Both the position numbers and the translations under genes were made by a program. A stretch of 64,000 nucleotides of DNA, from contig JBCNJP010000017.1 of NCBI GenBank assembly GCA_039602395.1, positions 89,354,182 to 89,418,181 on the forward strand. Reading direction: 5' to 3'. The notes beneath the pieces are model-generated. The model saw only the letters and a program-made list of their open reading frames with translations, ran no database searches and was not told where the DNA came from. The stretch is from Deinandra increscens subsp. villosa (Eukaryota > Streptophyta > Magnoliopsida > Asterales > Asteraceae). Each line of letters starts with the position of its first letter. Positions within the stretch are counted from its first letter, which is position 1. Below, in pieces: positions 45,906-58,705 of this stretch.

Positions 45906-46673
45906 GGGGAAGGATCAAATAAAAACAAGATGTTATTACGAAAACACGAAAACAAATATTAAAACCTCTATAACTCCCTCATACGTTAGTATTTTTAAAA
46001 AAAATTTGCACCAAAAGTCTTAAAATTATGTCACCTTTAATTCTGGAAAAAAAAAATTAAACATTTAAAATTTCGTGATTTTTTTATTATTGCACATGTG
46101 CAATAATGCGTATTAGTTATATTACACATGTGCAATGTCAACAAAAAGAACGTTATTTTTTTTTAACTTTTTCTAGAATTAAAGATAACAGAATTATAAG
46201 ATTTATGGTGTAATGTTTTATGAAAAATATTAACGTATGAAAAAGTTATAAAGGTTTTAATATTATTGCACATGTGCAATAATAATTTATTATTGCATAT
46301 GTGCAATAATAAAAAAATAAAAAAAAACGTTGAATTTTTTTTATTTTCTCCAGAATTAAAGATAACAGAATTATAAGATTTATGGTGCAACTTTTTATAA
46401 AAAATATTAAAATATGAAAAAGTTATAAAGGTTGTAATTATTATTGCATATGTGCAGTAATAATAAAAAAACATTATTGCACCTGTGCAATAATAATTTT
46501 TTAAAAAAAAACTTGATTTTTTAAATTTTTTTCCCGAACTAAAGATAACATAATTTTAAGGATTTTGGTGCAATTTGTTTTAAAAAATATTAACGTATGA
46601 AAAAGTTATAGATGTTTTAATATTTGTTTTCGTGTTTTCGTAATAAAAAGTTGTTTTCACATGAACCTTACCC

Positions 46674-46674
<1 letters not shown>
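45906..46674. mobile_element. Fold-back element, family B
   Basis: Starts GGGGAAGGATCAAATAAAAA and ends CATGAACCTTACCC, in (TA)n on both sides. It contains at least five TTGCA(C/T)(A/C)TGTGCA(A/G)-type palindromes (46092-46490) and repeated blocks of AATTAAAGATAACAGAATTATAAG. Confidence 0.75.
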
Positions 46675-46731
<57 letters not shown>

Positions 46732-46733
<2 letters not shown>

Positions 46734-47417
46734 ATTAGGATCGTGTGAAAACCCATTTATTTTGTGAAAACGTGAAAACCACTTTAAAACCTTTATAACT
46801 TTTTCATACGTTAATGTTTTTTCATGAAATTTGCGCCAAAAGTCTTAGAATTACGTTATCTTTAATTCTATAAAAACCAAAAACAACAAAAAAACGTTTT
46901 TTTTTATTTTTTTTTTCCGTTTTTGGTACACATGTGTACCACAATAAAAAAACTCAAAATTTAATATGAGTTACTAATAGTTTTAAAAGAAAATTGCACC
47001 CTAATTATTATAGTTTTATTATCTTTATATCTAAAGAAAAAAATAACATTTTATGATTTTTTAAGTATTGCTATACATGTGTACTATGTTTAATTATCAT
47101 TAGTAACATAAATGTTTTATTGTTTTTAGTATGTTTTTTATATATTTTTAACATAAGGAGTGTTTTTATACTTTATAATTCGTTTTTGTGTAGTAGTAGT
47201 GATGATGGTACACATGTGTACCAAAAAACGGAAAAAAAAAACAAACATTTTTTTTTACGTTTTTTTTTTAAATATTGTTTTCCAGAGTTATAGATAACGT
47301 AATTCTAAGACATTTGGCGCAAATTTCATGAAAAAACATTAACGTATAAAGAAGTTATGTAGGTTTTAAAGTGGTTTTCACGTTTTCACAAAATAAAGGG
47401 TTTTCATAGGATCCTTC

Positions 47418-47420
<3 letters not shown>
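46732..47420. mobile_element. Fold-back element, family C
   Basis: Ends GGATTAGGATCGTGTGAAAAC and, inverted, GGGGAAGGATCCTATGAAAAC. Near the ends GTGAAAACGTGAAAACCACTT is mirrored by its complement. Two perfect palindromes GGTACACATGTGTACC lie at about 46925 and 47207. (TA)n lies on both sides. Confidence 0.78.
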
Positions 47421-47467
<47 letters not shown>

Positions 47468-47470
<3 letters not shown>

Positions 47471-48158
47471 GCTATACCCCTATAAGGGCTACGCGGAAGC
47501 TCTACCCCAAGGAGAAGGGCTATGATGAAGCTCTACCCTTTGCCTTATAGAAATATGTCTCTGAATGGCCTCGTCAGAGCGATGCCCCTCGCATAAGGGC
47601 TAAGGACCCCAAGGACCCCGATAAGGGGGTCGCCCAGACGGAAGGGGCACACTCTTGATAAAAGGAATAAATCATACATGTCTGGTATCTTGGAGACACA
47701 AAGTACGTGAACAGTGCCACAAGGACGATGTGACAAGTTGACTTAGTCATTTAAGTACATGGCTTCTGTCCCTTCGTCGGAGCCCTTCGCCCTTCATCGC
47801 AGTACGTGCCCCTTCGTCAGAATACTTGGCCAGGATTAAAACTTAGCTATTAAGTAAACAGCGAAGCAACAGCTCATGGCCAGCTAGGGTGTCTGTCCTA
47901 TAAATATGGACACCCTTCCACTAACTCAAGTAAGTTGGAAGTTGGGTGAGAAAACCCCACCTCTCTCTCTACACTCCCCCCCCCCCCCCCCCAAAAACCT
48001 TCTCCTGCATACACACACATATGCACGGAGGAGACCCAACGATGGCGATGATGGAAACGGAACGAAATAAGTTCATACGGATCTGAGCCGGAGGATCTCT
48101 TCCCTCCACACACACTTGTAGCTACTAGAATCCTACTCCGGGATTCTGAGACGCAACA
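47468..48158 (+). repeat. 5' LTR of the 11.9 kb element
   Basis: TGGGCTATAC to CGCAACA, 691 bp. TATAAATA lies near 47900, and a C-run near 47977-47991 varies between the two LTRs. Apart from the C-run, differences from the 3' LTR are a handful of single bases. Confidence 0.93.
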
Positions 48159-48946
48159 TTGGCGCCATCCGTGGGACCGAGAAACGGCTTCATATCCAGA
48201 AAACACAAAGGCCGGATCCGTACGTTTCCTTCCGTTTCAAGCCATACTCAAGCATCTCTATGAAGATTGAGACAAAATTAAAGGCCTCCATGAAGATCTG
48301 GAACAGATCTTAGGCAAACTCATTTGTCTCCAAGAAAGCTTGAAGGAAACCTGCAGATGTCATAAGGCTTCTTCTCAACCATTTAGAACCGCCATGAAAA
48401 TCTCCTGAACAGGTTCTAAACCCTTTGAACAATCTTCATAAAATTATGTTACAGATCTCAGTCACGTATTTCATGTTTAAGAGTCCCAAATCTCTATATT
48501 ATATGATCGTTTGAACCTTACCTTCCCTATAAGAACATGAAGTTCATATAAAAGGAAAGATGAGAAAAAAGAAAACACTACATAAAACAGAGATGGTCTA
48601 AAACATAAATCAAATAATACATACGTATGCTTGAAAGTTGAACAATTTTTAAAGGGCGTACAACTAATATCGCACAAGCTACAAACTTCATTTGTAAACC
48701 CAGCAATATTAGAGGTTGTGGCTAAAGCCTTAAAAAAAAAGAGTTTCTTTCATGTATACACAACGTACAAGTGCATGATGCATAAAAATTATATATGTAA
48801 AAGTTGGTCTGAATTTGTTTAGCAACCCAGATTTGGGAGCTTAACCACGCCAAACCCATAAATTAGAACTGGGGTAGTTTTCTTTTTTTTAAAAAAAAAA
48901 AAGAGAAAAGGTGGAAAAAGAATTTGGCCATATATATGTAAATAAA
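48159..48946 (+). other. Primer binding site and leader of the 11.9 kb element
   Basis: TTGGCGCCATCCGTGGGACC starts directly after the LTR. The rest has no frame of note. ATGAAGAT(C/T) and related CTCCATGAAGATCTGGAA blocks near 48255-48310 hint at remains of a gag start, but this is not firm. Confidence 0.55.
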
Positions 48947-51900
48947 CTAGGGGTATACCCGCGCGTTGCCGCGGCGACAGTTTATAGGTCGTTATTCGTC
49001 ATTTATTCGTTTGTTAAGGCTGCGTGACAATTTACATCGCAGTATTCGTTTTTTAGTGCGATGCGGTCTAGTGTCAACTTATAACACGATATTCGTTTCT
49101 ATTAGTGCAATACGGTACTCGTTTATAACACGGTATTCTTTTCTATTAGTGCAATGCGGTGACAACATCGTCATTATAATAATCTTCGTATTTTAGTGGT
49201 TAAGAATTAAGCAATTTTTAGGAGAAAAATAAAGTCTTATCCCTAACATAATGTTAATCATAAAGGCTTACTGATGAAACAAATGAAACACATGCAGGCG
49301 TAGTCTTACTACCATTTACAAAACATGTGAAAATGTTTTTACATCAACTAAAAGATAAGATTTTTAACATTCCCCACTTGAAAGATGAGTTTGATTACTT
49401 GGATCTGGACAAAAAATAAAGGCTAAGTGTATCACAGTGCTTCATATTCTTCTACAAAATGAAGGATCCGTACTAAGTAGTAGTTACGCTTGGTAGTTGA
49501 TTCCAATGCTTCCTTCCCTTTCCCTTCTATACCGCTGCATGCCATCCACACCTATGAAAAGTTGATGTTAGTTTTTGTGGTTTTGTCTTGTTATGAAACG
49601 TTAGATGTTAATCAATGTGGGATCAATGCTCAAGAAGGGAATATAAGGACTTTTACAAGGGTCATGCATTCAAAAGGATTCATTTGATTATTGTCAATTA
49701 ACTACTCAAGAGCTTATATTGGAACATATAAGGTATACAGTTCCGCTTATATATATTTGCTCCATAACATGTGAAAATGGGTAGATTTTAGCTAAATTAG
49801 AAACATGTTAAGGTAGTTGTAGCCATTCAAAATTTGTATCTTTTAACGAATGGGTCGATATTATTTGTGAAGTTATTTGGACATTTTGATAAGTGAATAG
49901 GTCAAAATTTGTCTCTTCTAAAGAATATATAGGGTGAGAGAGGGAGACATCTTTTTCTTGAGTCAACCTCGTGGATTTTGTCATGAACTTGTGTTCGGGT
50001 ATTCTAAAGCATCATACTTTGTATGAAACCTGCTTTTTAAGTTATTCAACATTTTGTGGTTAGAAAATGTTATTTTAGTACATAAGTACATATCATGGCA
50101 GAAATCTTGAATCCAACCCTACTAATCGGTCTCTCAAACATGTCAGTGTATTACTTCTATTATCATGATATTTTTTAGGCTTATACTCTTTTAAAATTGT
50201 TGCAGGGTGGTTACTTATTGTGTGCTTGCTACTAAGGTACTGTCAGCTCATTCTTATTCATACAGTTACATATTTATATCGTTGGTCTTTATCTATAAGT
50301 ACGTATTATCAATGTTTCATTCTTATTCATACAGTTACATATTTATGCCATTGGTCTTTATCTATAAGTAGGTATTATCAATGTTCAGCTATATGTAAGG
50401 AAAGGACGCTTCATATGCAAAGAAGGACATATTTTCACAGCACCTAATTACCCGTATGTCATACTAATTCTATCTCAAAAAAGTCATTATATAGTATACA
50501 TGATAACTTCAAAAGTCAAGAGCATGCCTATTTGTCAATATATATAATACATATAACATAACTGTAGAAAAAGAAAGCAAACCTAAAAGTAAGCATTAGG
50601 CTAGAAAAAGACATAAGAAAACTTTTTCTAAAATGGGTCGAAAATTATGTTGTTATTAAAATAATATAATTTTTCTAAAAGAAAGATTCTCAAATATGAA
50701 CATAAAAGAAAGATTCTCAAATGTGGTAATTTCACACTAATCGTATAAAGTCAAAGACATTTAGTTAACCACATTCTAAAACATGAAAATTAAGTAGGAA
50801 ATTTGAACTGCCTAACCTTGGCAGAAAGGAACTTGACGACTGAAAATCAATGAGATGAACTTAGCAGCCCGAACAATCCAAGATGTCCTATAAAAGACCA
50901 AAACACATAACAAATCACTCACATCGAACCCGAGTGTATACCACCACAAATTATTAAATTCTAATACTTAAAAAGAGTTAACAGAGAGTACAATACAAAT
51001 AGTAACAGCAACCATATTACAGCCATTCACATGTCTTGTTTTCCTAATGCAATATATATAGTAACAGTAGCCATATTACAGCCCTTCACATTCTAATGCA
51101 AACACACCCCTTTTTTTGTCATTTAATTTTTCTTACCCTTTGACCAATATATATACATTCAGAAGTAGGTGATTAGATCAAAGCAAGCAAATTTTATATT
51201 AACAGCAGCCATATTACAGCCCTTCACATGTCTTCTAAATACACCTTTTTTTGCTAATTATATAAATCCATGCATTATTTGGTTGGAATTCATACCAAAA
51301 CTTGAAGTGAGAAATCCCCTGGATAGCTTCTGCACCTTTAACAAAGTGGCTCTACATCAACCAAAATCAAAACTTTTAGAATGATTAAACATTTTACCAC
51401 CTCTTATGCTACCTACAAATATATTTTAACAATTATTGTATTAATATGACTTATTCAAAAATACTAAAGATGGAAAAAAATTCTGTCGGGTCAAACTGCA
51501 TGTTCCTTTTTTTACCCATTCGACCAGTATCCAACCAGCCCACTTTACCACCTCTTATGCTACCTATTTTATTTGTGACATAACCTTCTGTATTTACCAA
51601 AGCCACATATTTATCACATTTATACCACAGTTTTAATTAGAGTTATGTTTCAGATGGTGCATCAGATTCAAGGTCTTTTATACTTTTGTATTTACCAACA
51701 GATTAGTTTAGATGAAGTCAACTTGAGGCCTATAAAGGGCTGAGTTTTGAAGCCTTTAACAACAGATTAGTTGCAAGCCATGTAGAGTTGTTTATTAATC
51801 CATGACTGAAGCCATTCACAGAGAACAACAGAACATTATGATGAAGCTTTATCACTCTTTTAACCTCAAAATCAATTTAGTCCATATACCATCTATTAAG

Positions 51901-53339
51901 GTCTTTTATACTTCTTCCATTTCACAGTTTGCTCAAATGATTTGCTTACTCATAGTTTGGGCATACATTTTTTTTACATTTGAAGGTCTTTTATACTTCT
52001 TAAACAGTGCCGTAACAATATTTATTCCTAATCAACAACAAAAAAGACAATTTGTTGCCATTTAGCATTGTTTAATCTCATATCCTTCTACTTCATTTAT
52101 AAAAAAACACTATAGAATAATAAAATATCAAGAATGAAATTGTTTAATCTCATATCCTTCTACTTCAGCACATGAAAAGTCAAACTGCTCTACACACCAT
52201 TATGTTCTAAAATCATTTTTTTTAAAAACACAACATGAATATACAAGCAATTAGCATTTACAATTATGAGTCACAACTTTTAATAGTTTCACAACTGAGC
52301 ATAACAGAGTTCTTCGGTATACTTTTTTGGGAATAATATTGAACTACACTGTCTTTCAATGTACAATAGTCAACTCCGCCTTTACTACAACCATTGTTGG
52401 ATTCCTGAAAGGCGTCGGATCTACTATTCAGATTTTGGTCAATAATTTAAATGGTCTAGAAGTCAATATAATACTCAGATTGAACATCATTTGTGAAGGG
52501 GATCTTGGACTTGGTTTGAACACCATTTGAAATCAAATAAACTTAAAGGTTTTACTGTGGTTGCTTTGATGATCTAGAACATGACCCAGATTTTAATGAA
52601 CACCAAAATAATGAAATCATAGCTTGAACACCAACAGAATAATAAACACCAAAATAATGAACACCACAATCATAGTTTCAAGAATGAATTTCATAAACAT
52701 AAAAGAGATGAACTTAAGTACCAGATATGAAGTGAAGAATCCATGCGATATCTTGAACTATGAAGAATCGATGAACACACAATTAGATTTAATAAACACA
52801 ACATGAACTGTGAATAATAATTTCTAAAATCAGAACGGTACCTCAATTTGTAGAATCGGAACTTGACACGGAGTTTGGAGGTGAATGTGTATTTATGGAG
52901 CTCGAAACTTGAATTTTGAATTCAAATTGAAATTCAACTGCAGCGCCATATTTGATTATAATCGAGACCTGCAAGGATTTGTCTGAGAGATTAGGTTAAG
53001 CGCCACTATTAGGTTGAGCGCCAGGCCTGAAGTCTGCAAGATTTCAATCGAGACCTGCAGGATTTGTACCATGCCTGCTGTTCAAAAGGGATTTGGTTGA
53101 AAAAAAGAAGTGTGATGTACGATCTGGTTGAAGTGGAAGGGATATGGTTGAAAAGAAGAAGGATTTGGTTGAAAAGAAGAAGGGATTTGACCTAACTCAT
53201 GTTGCAGAAGGGGTAGAGTGTACGATTACCAGTTGGTTCCTTTAGTTACATCTGGTTCCTTTAAGAGATTAAGAGATTAAGAGATTATGTAATTACAAAA
53301 ATGCCATTTCAAAAGAAATGCATTATAAGATAGTAAAGA
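48947..53339 (-). mobile_element. Candidate non-autonomous Helitron, minus strand
   Basis: On the minus strand the element would start TCTTTACTATCTTATAATGC at 53339, like plant Helitron 5' ends. It ends with a GC hairpin (CCGCG...CGCGG), eight bases, then CTAG at 48947 followed by T, as Helitron 3' ends do. No Rep/helicase is present. The 5' flanking base is T, not the expected A. Inside are only short frames, a 69-bp two-copy tandem repeat and repeats of CCATATTACAGCC(C/A)TTCACAT. Confidence 0.55.
50249..50386 (+). repeat. 69-bp tandem repeat, two copies
   Basis: Units 50249-50317 and 50318-50386 differ at about four bases. Confidence 0.9.
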
Positions 53340-53342
53340 AGT

Positions 53343-54041
53343 TTGGCTCTTGCAATGAGAAGAAAAGGCGATGTTGGTTGGGTTTGGGCAAATAGCAAAA
53401 GTGAGGGATTTTCGGTTAGGGCTGTTCGGCTTTTGATCCATTCAATGCAGGGGCAGGGTCAAGCGATTGAGCTCAAGTGGTGCAAGGTGGTTCCTCTCAA
53501 AGTGAACTTGCTAATTTGGAGGGCGTTTCTTGGTAGGCTTCCCACAAAGGATGCTCTTCAAAGGAGGAATATACACGTCGACTCTATTATTTGTAACCTT
53601 TGCGGCGAAGGGGTAGAGTCGGTGGACCATATCTTCACGGGATGCCCTTTTTCGAATAAGGTATGGACCATTGTTATCCAATGGTGTCGCATCCCATCCT
53701 TATTCTTCTTCTCTTTTAAAGATGTGGTAAACATCCACAAAGGTTTGACGAATATGGATTGGAAATCGAAGGCCTTGAATACGATTATGTTCACTACTTG
53801 TTGGTGTTTATGGAAGGAGAGGAACAACGTCATCTTCAATCAAAAGGCTCCTTCCGTGCATCGGGTGGTTATAGATATAAAAAATTGAAGTTTTCTTTGG
53901 TTTACGAATCGTTGTAAGTCCCGTCCCATTATTTGGGATATGTGGTATTCCTTTTCCTTGTAATGTTTCTTTAGTGACGGCCTCTAGCTTCTTGCTAGTG
54001 GTTTTTGCCCGTTTTTAATGCTTTGCCGTTCCAAAAAAAAA
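53343..54041 (+). pseudogene. 5'-truncated LINE: zf-RVT region and poly(A) end
   Basis: The frame 53343-53888 has the signature of the zinc-binding domain after LINE reverse transcriptase (PF13966 type): WKVVPLKVNLLIWR-like core, RLPTKDAL, then CNLC...DHIFTGCPFSNKVW, and a C-terminal CWCLWKERN segment. After the stop, a 3' untranslated tail ends in nine A at 54033-54041. RT itself is missing. It starts directly beside the candidate Helitron's end, so the Helitron may mark its truncation point. The residues printed here are from this copy except that the core reads W-C-K-V-V-P. Confidence 0.85.
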
Positions 54042-56600
54042 GCTGTAGGTGTAGGGCCACCTCACGAGAAAATTCATAGTTGGATTTTATAGACTTGAGG
54101 ATAAGACAAGTACATTTCTCTGTTCATCTGTTGTACTTTGCTACAATATATTAGGTGAAAATAATAAGCAAGTAATAGAAAAGAAATGAGTACAGCTCAT
54201 ATCTTGATGGCAAAATATATAGCAAAAGAAATTGTAAATGCGGTGTCACCTCTAATGTACTATGTCAGAAAAAAGGCAGTTGTCAGAAAAAAGGGGGTTG
54301 TCTAAAAATAAGGCACACGGTACAAGCAAAACAGGCATGTACAGTAGACCCAAAATGCGAGTCAAATAAAGAATGGTCATTTAAAAATGCACATGCGACC
54401 ATAATAAATCATGGGCATTTATACACATGGTTTAGACAAAAATATTGGAGATTTTTTCTCATGTAAAAGGGGAAAGCAAGTTAAGACTTCTAATATAGAG
54501 GAACTGACATTCTCCGAATGTATGTGAACACATTCATTCCTTCTACTTCAAACGATTCAAAGCATATGCACACGAGTTCATAAGGCTAATATGTGGGTCA
54601 TACTACCCGCTCCGGTATCGTTAAAATCAGAAACGATAAAACCCGCCGAGGCGGAGGATAAAAAAAATATATATATAAAAAAAAAAGATGTGCAACTTCG
54701 CTAAATAGAAGCGATAAAAGTCATCAAGGTTGATGATAAAACCCTGTTGAAAAAGACGGTGAAACTCTGTCAATTAGAGACAATAAAATCCTTAAAAAAA
54801 AAATAACGGTGAAACTTCGTTGAAAAAGACGACACGTCCCCATCAATTATAGACGCTAAAAACCATCGAATATGACGACGCAACACCATTTAAAAGTACA
54901 ATGGTACTAAGTCAATTAGACTCGAGAAAAGTTGTCGAAGATGACGACAATACACCGTTGAAAAAGACGGTGCAACCCGTGAATTAGAAGCGACAAAAAG
55001 TCGTCAAAAAAAACGGTGCTACTCCATTAATTATAAACGATAAGAACCATCGAAGGATAATGATGAAACATCGGTGGAAAATACGATGCAACCCCGTCGA
55101 ACGATAAAAACCGTCAAGGATAACGATGAAACGTTGTTGAAAAAGACGACACAATTCTGTTAACTATAAACGATGAAGACCGTCGAGGAAGACGAGAACA
55201 ATGACTCTACTAAACGAGAGTCGTCACTATTAAAATTGTAAAAACCTTGAGAATAAAGACTATCAAGGACTTTGACAAGAAGGCCTCCATAAGCAAAGGT
55301 CCTGGGAAAATATAACTAGCATCAAAAAGTTATGTAGCGCACAAAAAGATCAAGACAAACGTACCGCTACGACGGAGGACATTCACGAAGAAGTAGCAAT
55401 TATCGGTCTTAATCAACTCATACCGTTAGAGCGTCACTCCGGTAACAATTTACATGTGCTTATGATTTAAGATTATATGTCGTCTGCTTATTAAGTTTAA
55501 CGTTACTAAATGCTACTAGTATAACTTAGCAACATTAAACTAGGGGGAGTATAGTGTGGTATAATGATATCACTTACAAGACCCTTATAGAAAAAGTGTT
55601 AAAATCCTACTGAAGGGACAGAACGATCCCCTTCGGGGGAACATATTGTTTATCTTGCGTAAAAGATATTTGATAAATTATTGATAATATGATATGCCAA
55701 TGTTAAAAAGTAAGGGCAACTTATTAAATTAAGACCCTGCCAAAAAGAGGGAGAAGGAGACCCTATAAGGGCCTCCACGAATAAACAACCTCACCAAGGA
55801 AAATAGCTATAGTATGGCATAATACTATCGATTGTACAACAAGTATTGAAACTTACTTGGTTATTAAAGCTTAAGGCTACTAGTATAACTTAGCAGCATC
55901 AAACTAAAGGAGTATAGTATGGTATGACGATACCACTTACAAAGTACTCGTATAAAAAATGTTGAAACCCCCATTGAAGGGATAGAACACACCTCCTTCA
56001 AGGAAGACATGTTATTTATCTTATAAACATTCGACAATTCATCACTACTAGTGTGATAAACAACATTGAGTAAGAGGGTATATCATGAAAATAATATATT
56101 ACCCCATCAACAAAAAGGGATAACCTCACCAAAACAGAGGACTTCATTGCCAAGAATGGGATTAACCCTTAACACAATAAAATGTTCATTTCTGAAGGGC
56201 TCCAGAAAAGAACACATAACCTCCTAAAAGAATGGAGTGTATGATGGTTTCATTTCTTGTCAAGATAGAAACAACACATAGTGAATGGCAGAAAGCCAGC
56301 ACTTTGAAGTATAAAACCTCAAATGAAATTCCCCCAAATATGGCAGAGGGAATTTAACATTCCACATCTTTCGACTGAGAAGGGCCCCATTAGAAGGGTC
56401 TGAAAAATCCATGGTAATTAGGCTTCACAATAGCCCAGTCCAAATGGCTTTAGGCCAGAGCGGGCGACCTTAATAGAAAAGGTTAACGAGTCCTCGGAAG
56501 ACCCCACAAGGGTCGCTTGGGCGCCTTCGAAGGAAGGTCTGAATAAAGTCTATTGCTTGGTACAGCAAAAAGAGACATCCTTCGTGTGAAGGAAAAAACT
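54042..56600 (+). other. Non-coding interior of the 11.9 kb element with diverged repeats
   Basis: No coding frame. 54640-55210 is a heavily diverged tandem repeat built on GTTGAAAAAGACGGTGCAAC and GAAGCGATAAAA(G/A)TCGTC phrases with irregular spacing. Segments of about 160 bp at 55500-55660 and 55870-56025 are a diverged direct duplication (GCTACTAGTATAACTTAGCA...). Confidence 0.6.
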
Positions 56601-57216
56601 AAGTCCATTACCTGCTTGATCAAGCAGAGGGACTCCATTCGTAAGAAGGAGATAATAAGTCCATTACCTGCTCGATCAAGCAGAGGGACTCCATTCGTAA
56701 GAAGGAGATAATAAGTCCATTACCTGCTCGATCAAGCAGAGGGACTCCCTTCGTAAGAAGGAGATAATAAGTCCATTACCTGCTCGATCAAGCAGAGGGA
56801 CTTCCTTCGTAAGAAGGAGATAATAAGTCCATTACCTGCCCGACCAAGCAGAGGGACTCCCTTCGTAAGAAGGAGATAATAAGTCCATTACCTGCTCGAT
56901 CAAGCAGAGGGACTCCCTTCGTAAGAAGGAGATAGTAAGTCCATTACCTGCCCAATCAAGCAGAGGGACTCCCTTCGTAAGAAGGAGATAATAAGTCCAT
57001 TACCTGCACGATTAAGCAGAGGGACTCCCTTCGTAAGAAGGAGCTAATAAGTTCATTACCTGCTCAATCAAGCAGAGGGACTCCCTTCGTAAGAAGGAGA
57101 TAATAAGTCCATTACCTGCTCGATCAAGCAGAGGGACTCCCTCCGAGAGAAGGAGATACTAAATCCATTGCTTACTCAATCAAGTGTAGGAATTCCCTAC
57201 GAAGAAAGGACGTTCT
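56601..57216 (+). repeat. 56-bp tandem repeat, 11 units
   Basis: AAGTCCATTACCTGCTCGAT begins units at 56601, 56657, 56713, 56769, 56825, 56881, 56937, 56993, 57049, 57105 and 57161, an exact 56-bp period; the last unit is degenerate. The period is not a multiple of three, so it is unlikely to be coding. An inverted motif, CTGCTCGATCAAGCAG, lies in each unit and could fold. Confidence 0.95.
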
Positions 57217-58705
57217 AAGATCGTTACCTTGCGCGAAAGGCAAAGACACGCCTCTCAAGAAGAAGGCAACGCAGTGTCTTTCTCTAAAAAGACCAATAAA
57301 ATCACCAAAGTCCTAAAAGAATGGTGAGAAGAACCTTCATTAGAAGAGTCCACTAAGAAGATACACTTCTAAAGGAAGGTATGTCAGGCCCTTCGAAGAA
57401 GGGTCACGTAATGAAGCAGCTTACAAAAGAAGCATATGAAGGTTCTTCTATGCAGGACATTATAACAACACATTAGCTTCTAAAAGAAGGGGCAAGTAAC
57501 CCTTCACGATGAAGCCAAGATAGAACAAAACTTAAAATATCACCTCAGATGAAATGCGCATGAAGCTTCTGTGCGAAGGACCTTCTATAATAGACTTAGA
57601 GCTTCGGGCCCAGGAACCTCAAACCAAAAAGACGTTACTTTTTGGAGATATTATTATAGAAGGGCTTTGCTCAAGGCCCATAGTCAGGAGCCTTGTGGTT
57701 GCATCCACCTTTTTAAAAGAAGAGGTTTTGCATATGTATATGACACTTATTAAGAAATCCCTCACATCGAGTAGAAAGCCCATCATTAAGGCTACAAAAA
57801 GAAGTAGGCCTCAGGCGGGCACAACGATCAGATTCCCCACTAAAAGAAATCCATCAAAACTTTGTGGTCCTCGATAAAAGGCATGACACAAACAAGTTAT
57901 GGATTACGACAAAAGGAGGTCAAAGTATGGTGTTATGACAATATAACCCATCGGACTACTATAAGGACCGAAGAGGCCATGACCAAGGTCTTCGGTAGAG
58001 ATCCTATGTAAAGGCAACATAGAAAGTAATACATTAACAAAACAAATAAGTTTTTGATAAACGCAACCATACCTCGAAGCTTCCTTAAGAAGGCCTTATT
58101 TTGTGTAAAAGTGAATCCTTTGGGACAAGCACCCTTAGCGGGCTCGATCAGGTAAGGACGCTCCAAAAATAACATTCTGAAAAACATTGGAAGGAGTGAA
58201 GTCAAAAGGATTATGAAGATTAGGCAGGATAGTCATAACTAGTCCATGGCATTCATCGCCGACTCAAATAAGAAGGACTAGGGGGGACTTGATAAGATAC
58301 CCCCTGCTAAAGAAAGTCTTTCCAATCATGGATGGCGAAGGCCTCCATAAAAGACTCATGAGAGAAGCTGAAGCTCGAATGCTCAAAAGCTAAAAAGGGC
58401 CACTTAATGACTTGGGCGATACCGAAGCCCAAATATGAAGGCCCAAAAAATGTGGAAAGATCCCGAAGGACTTTGGGAGTGGACTGACATTCAATAAACA
58501 GCCAAGTCCTTCAGGAAGAACCTTCGTGAAGGGGAACAAACTTATAGGTCTCGTAGCAAATGCTTATAGACCAAGTACAAAAACAAGGACCTTCGTGGAC
58601 AGTAGAAGGAGGAGGGCTTGATCTTAGGCCTTTTTAAAGGAAATGAAATCAGCCCAACACTTTTTTCACCTGGACCTCAAAAGTATTGGACTTGGAGGGA
58701 CTTAT
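57217..58705 (+). other. 3' part of the 11.9 kb element
   Basis: Rich in GAAGG/CCTTC phrases. Short frames (for example 57554-57877) have no recognisable domain and I treat them as chance. The GGAGGGACTTA before 58706 is the likely polypurine tract. Confidence 0.5.

Noticed and set aside
56601..57216. CRISPR array
   Set aside because: Units are contiguous 56-bp tandem repeats without variable spacers, and this is plant nuclear DNA.
57554..57877. 107-codon frame in the 11.9 kb element
   Set aside because: No domain, biased composition following the surrounding GAAGG-rich DNA, no conserved partner in the window.
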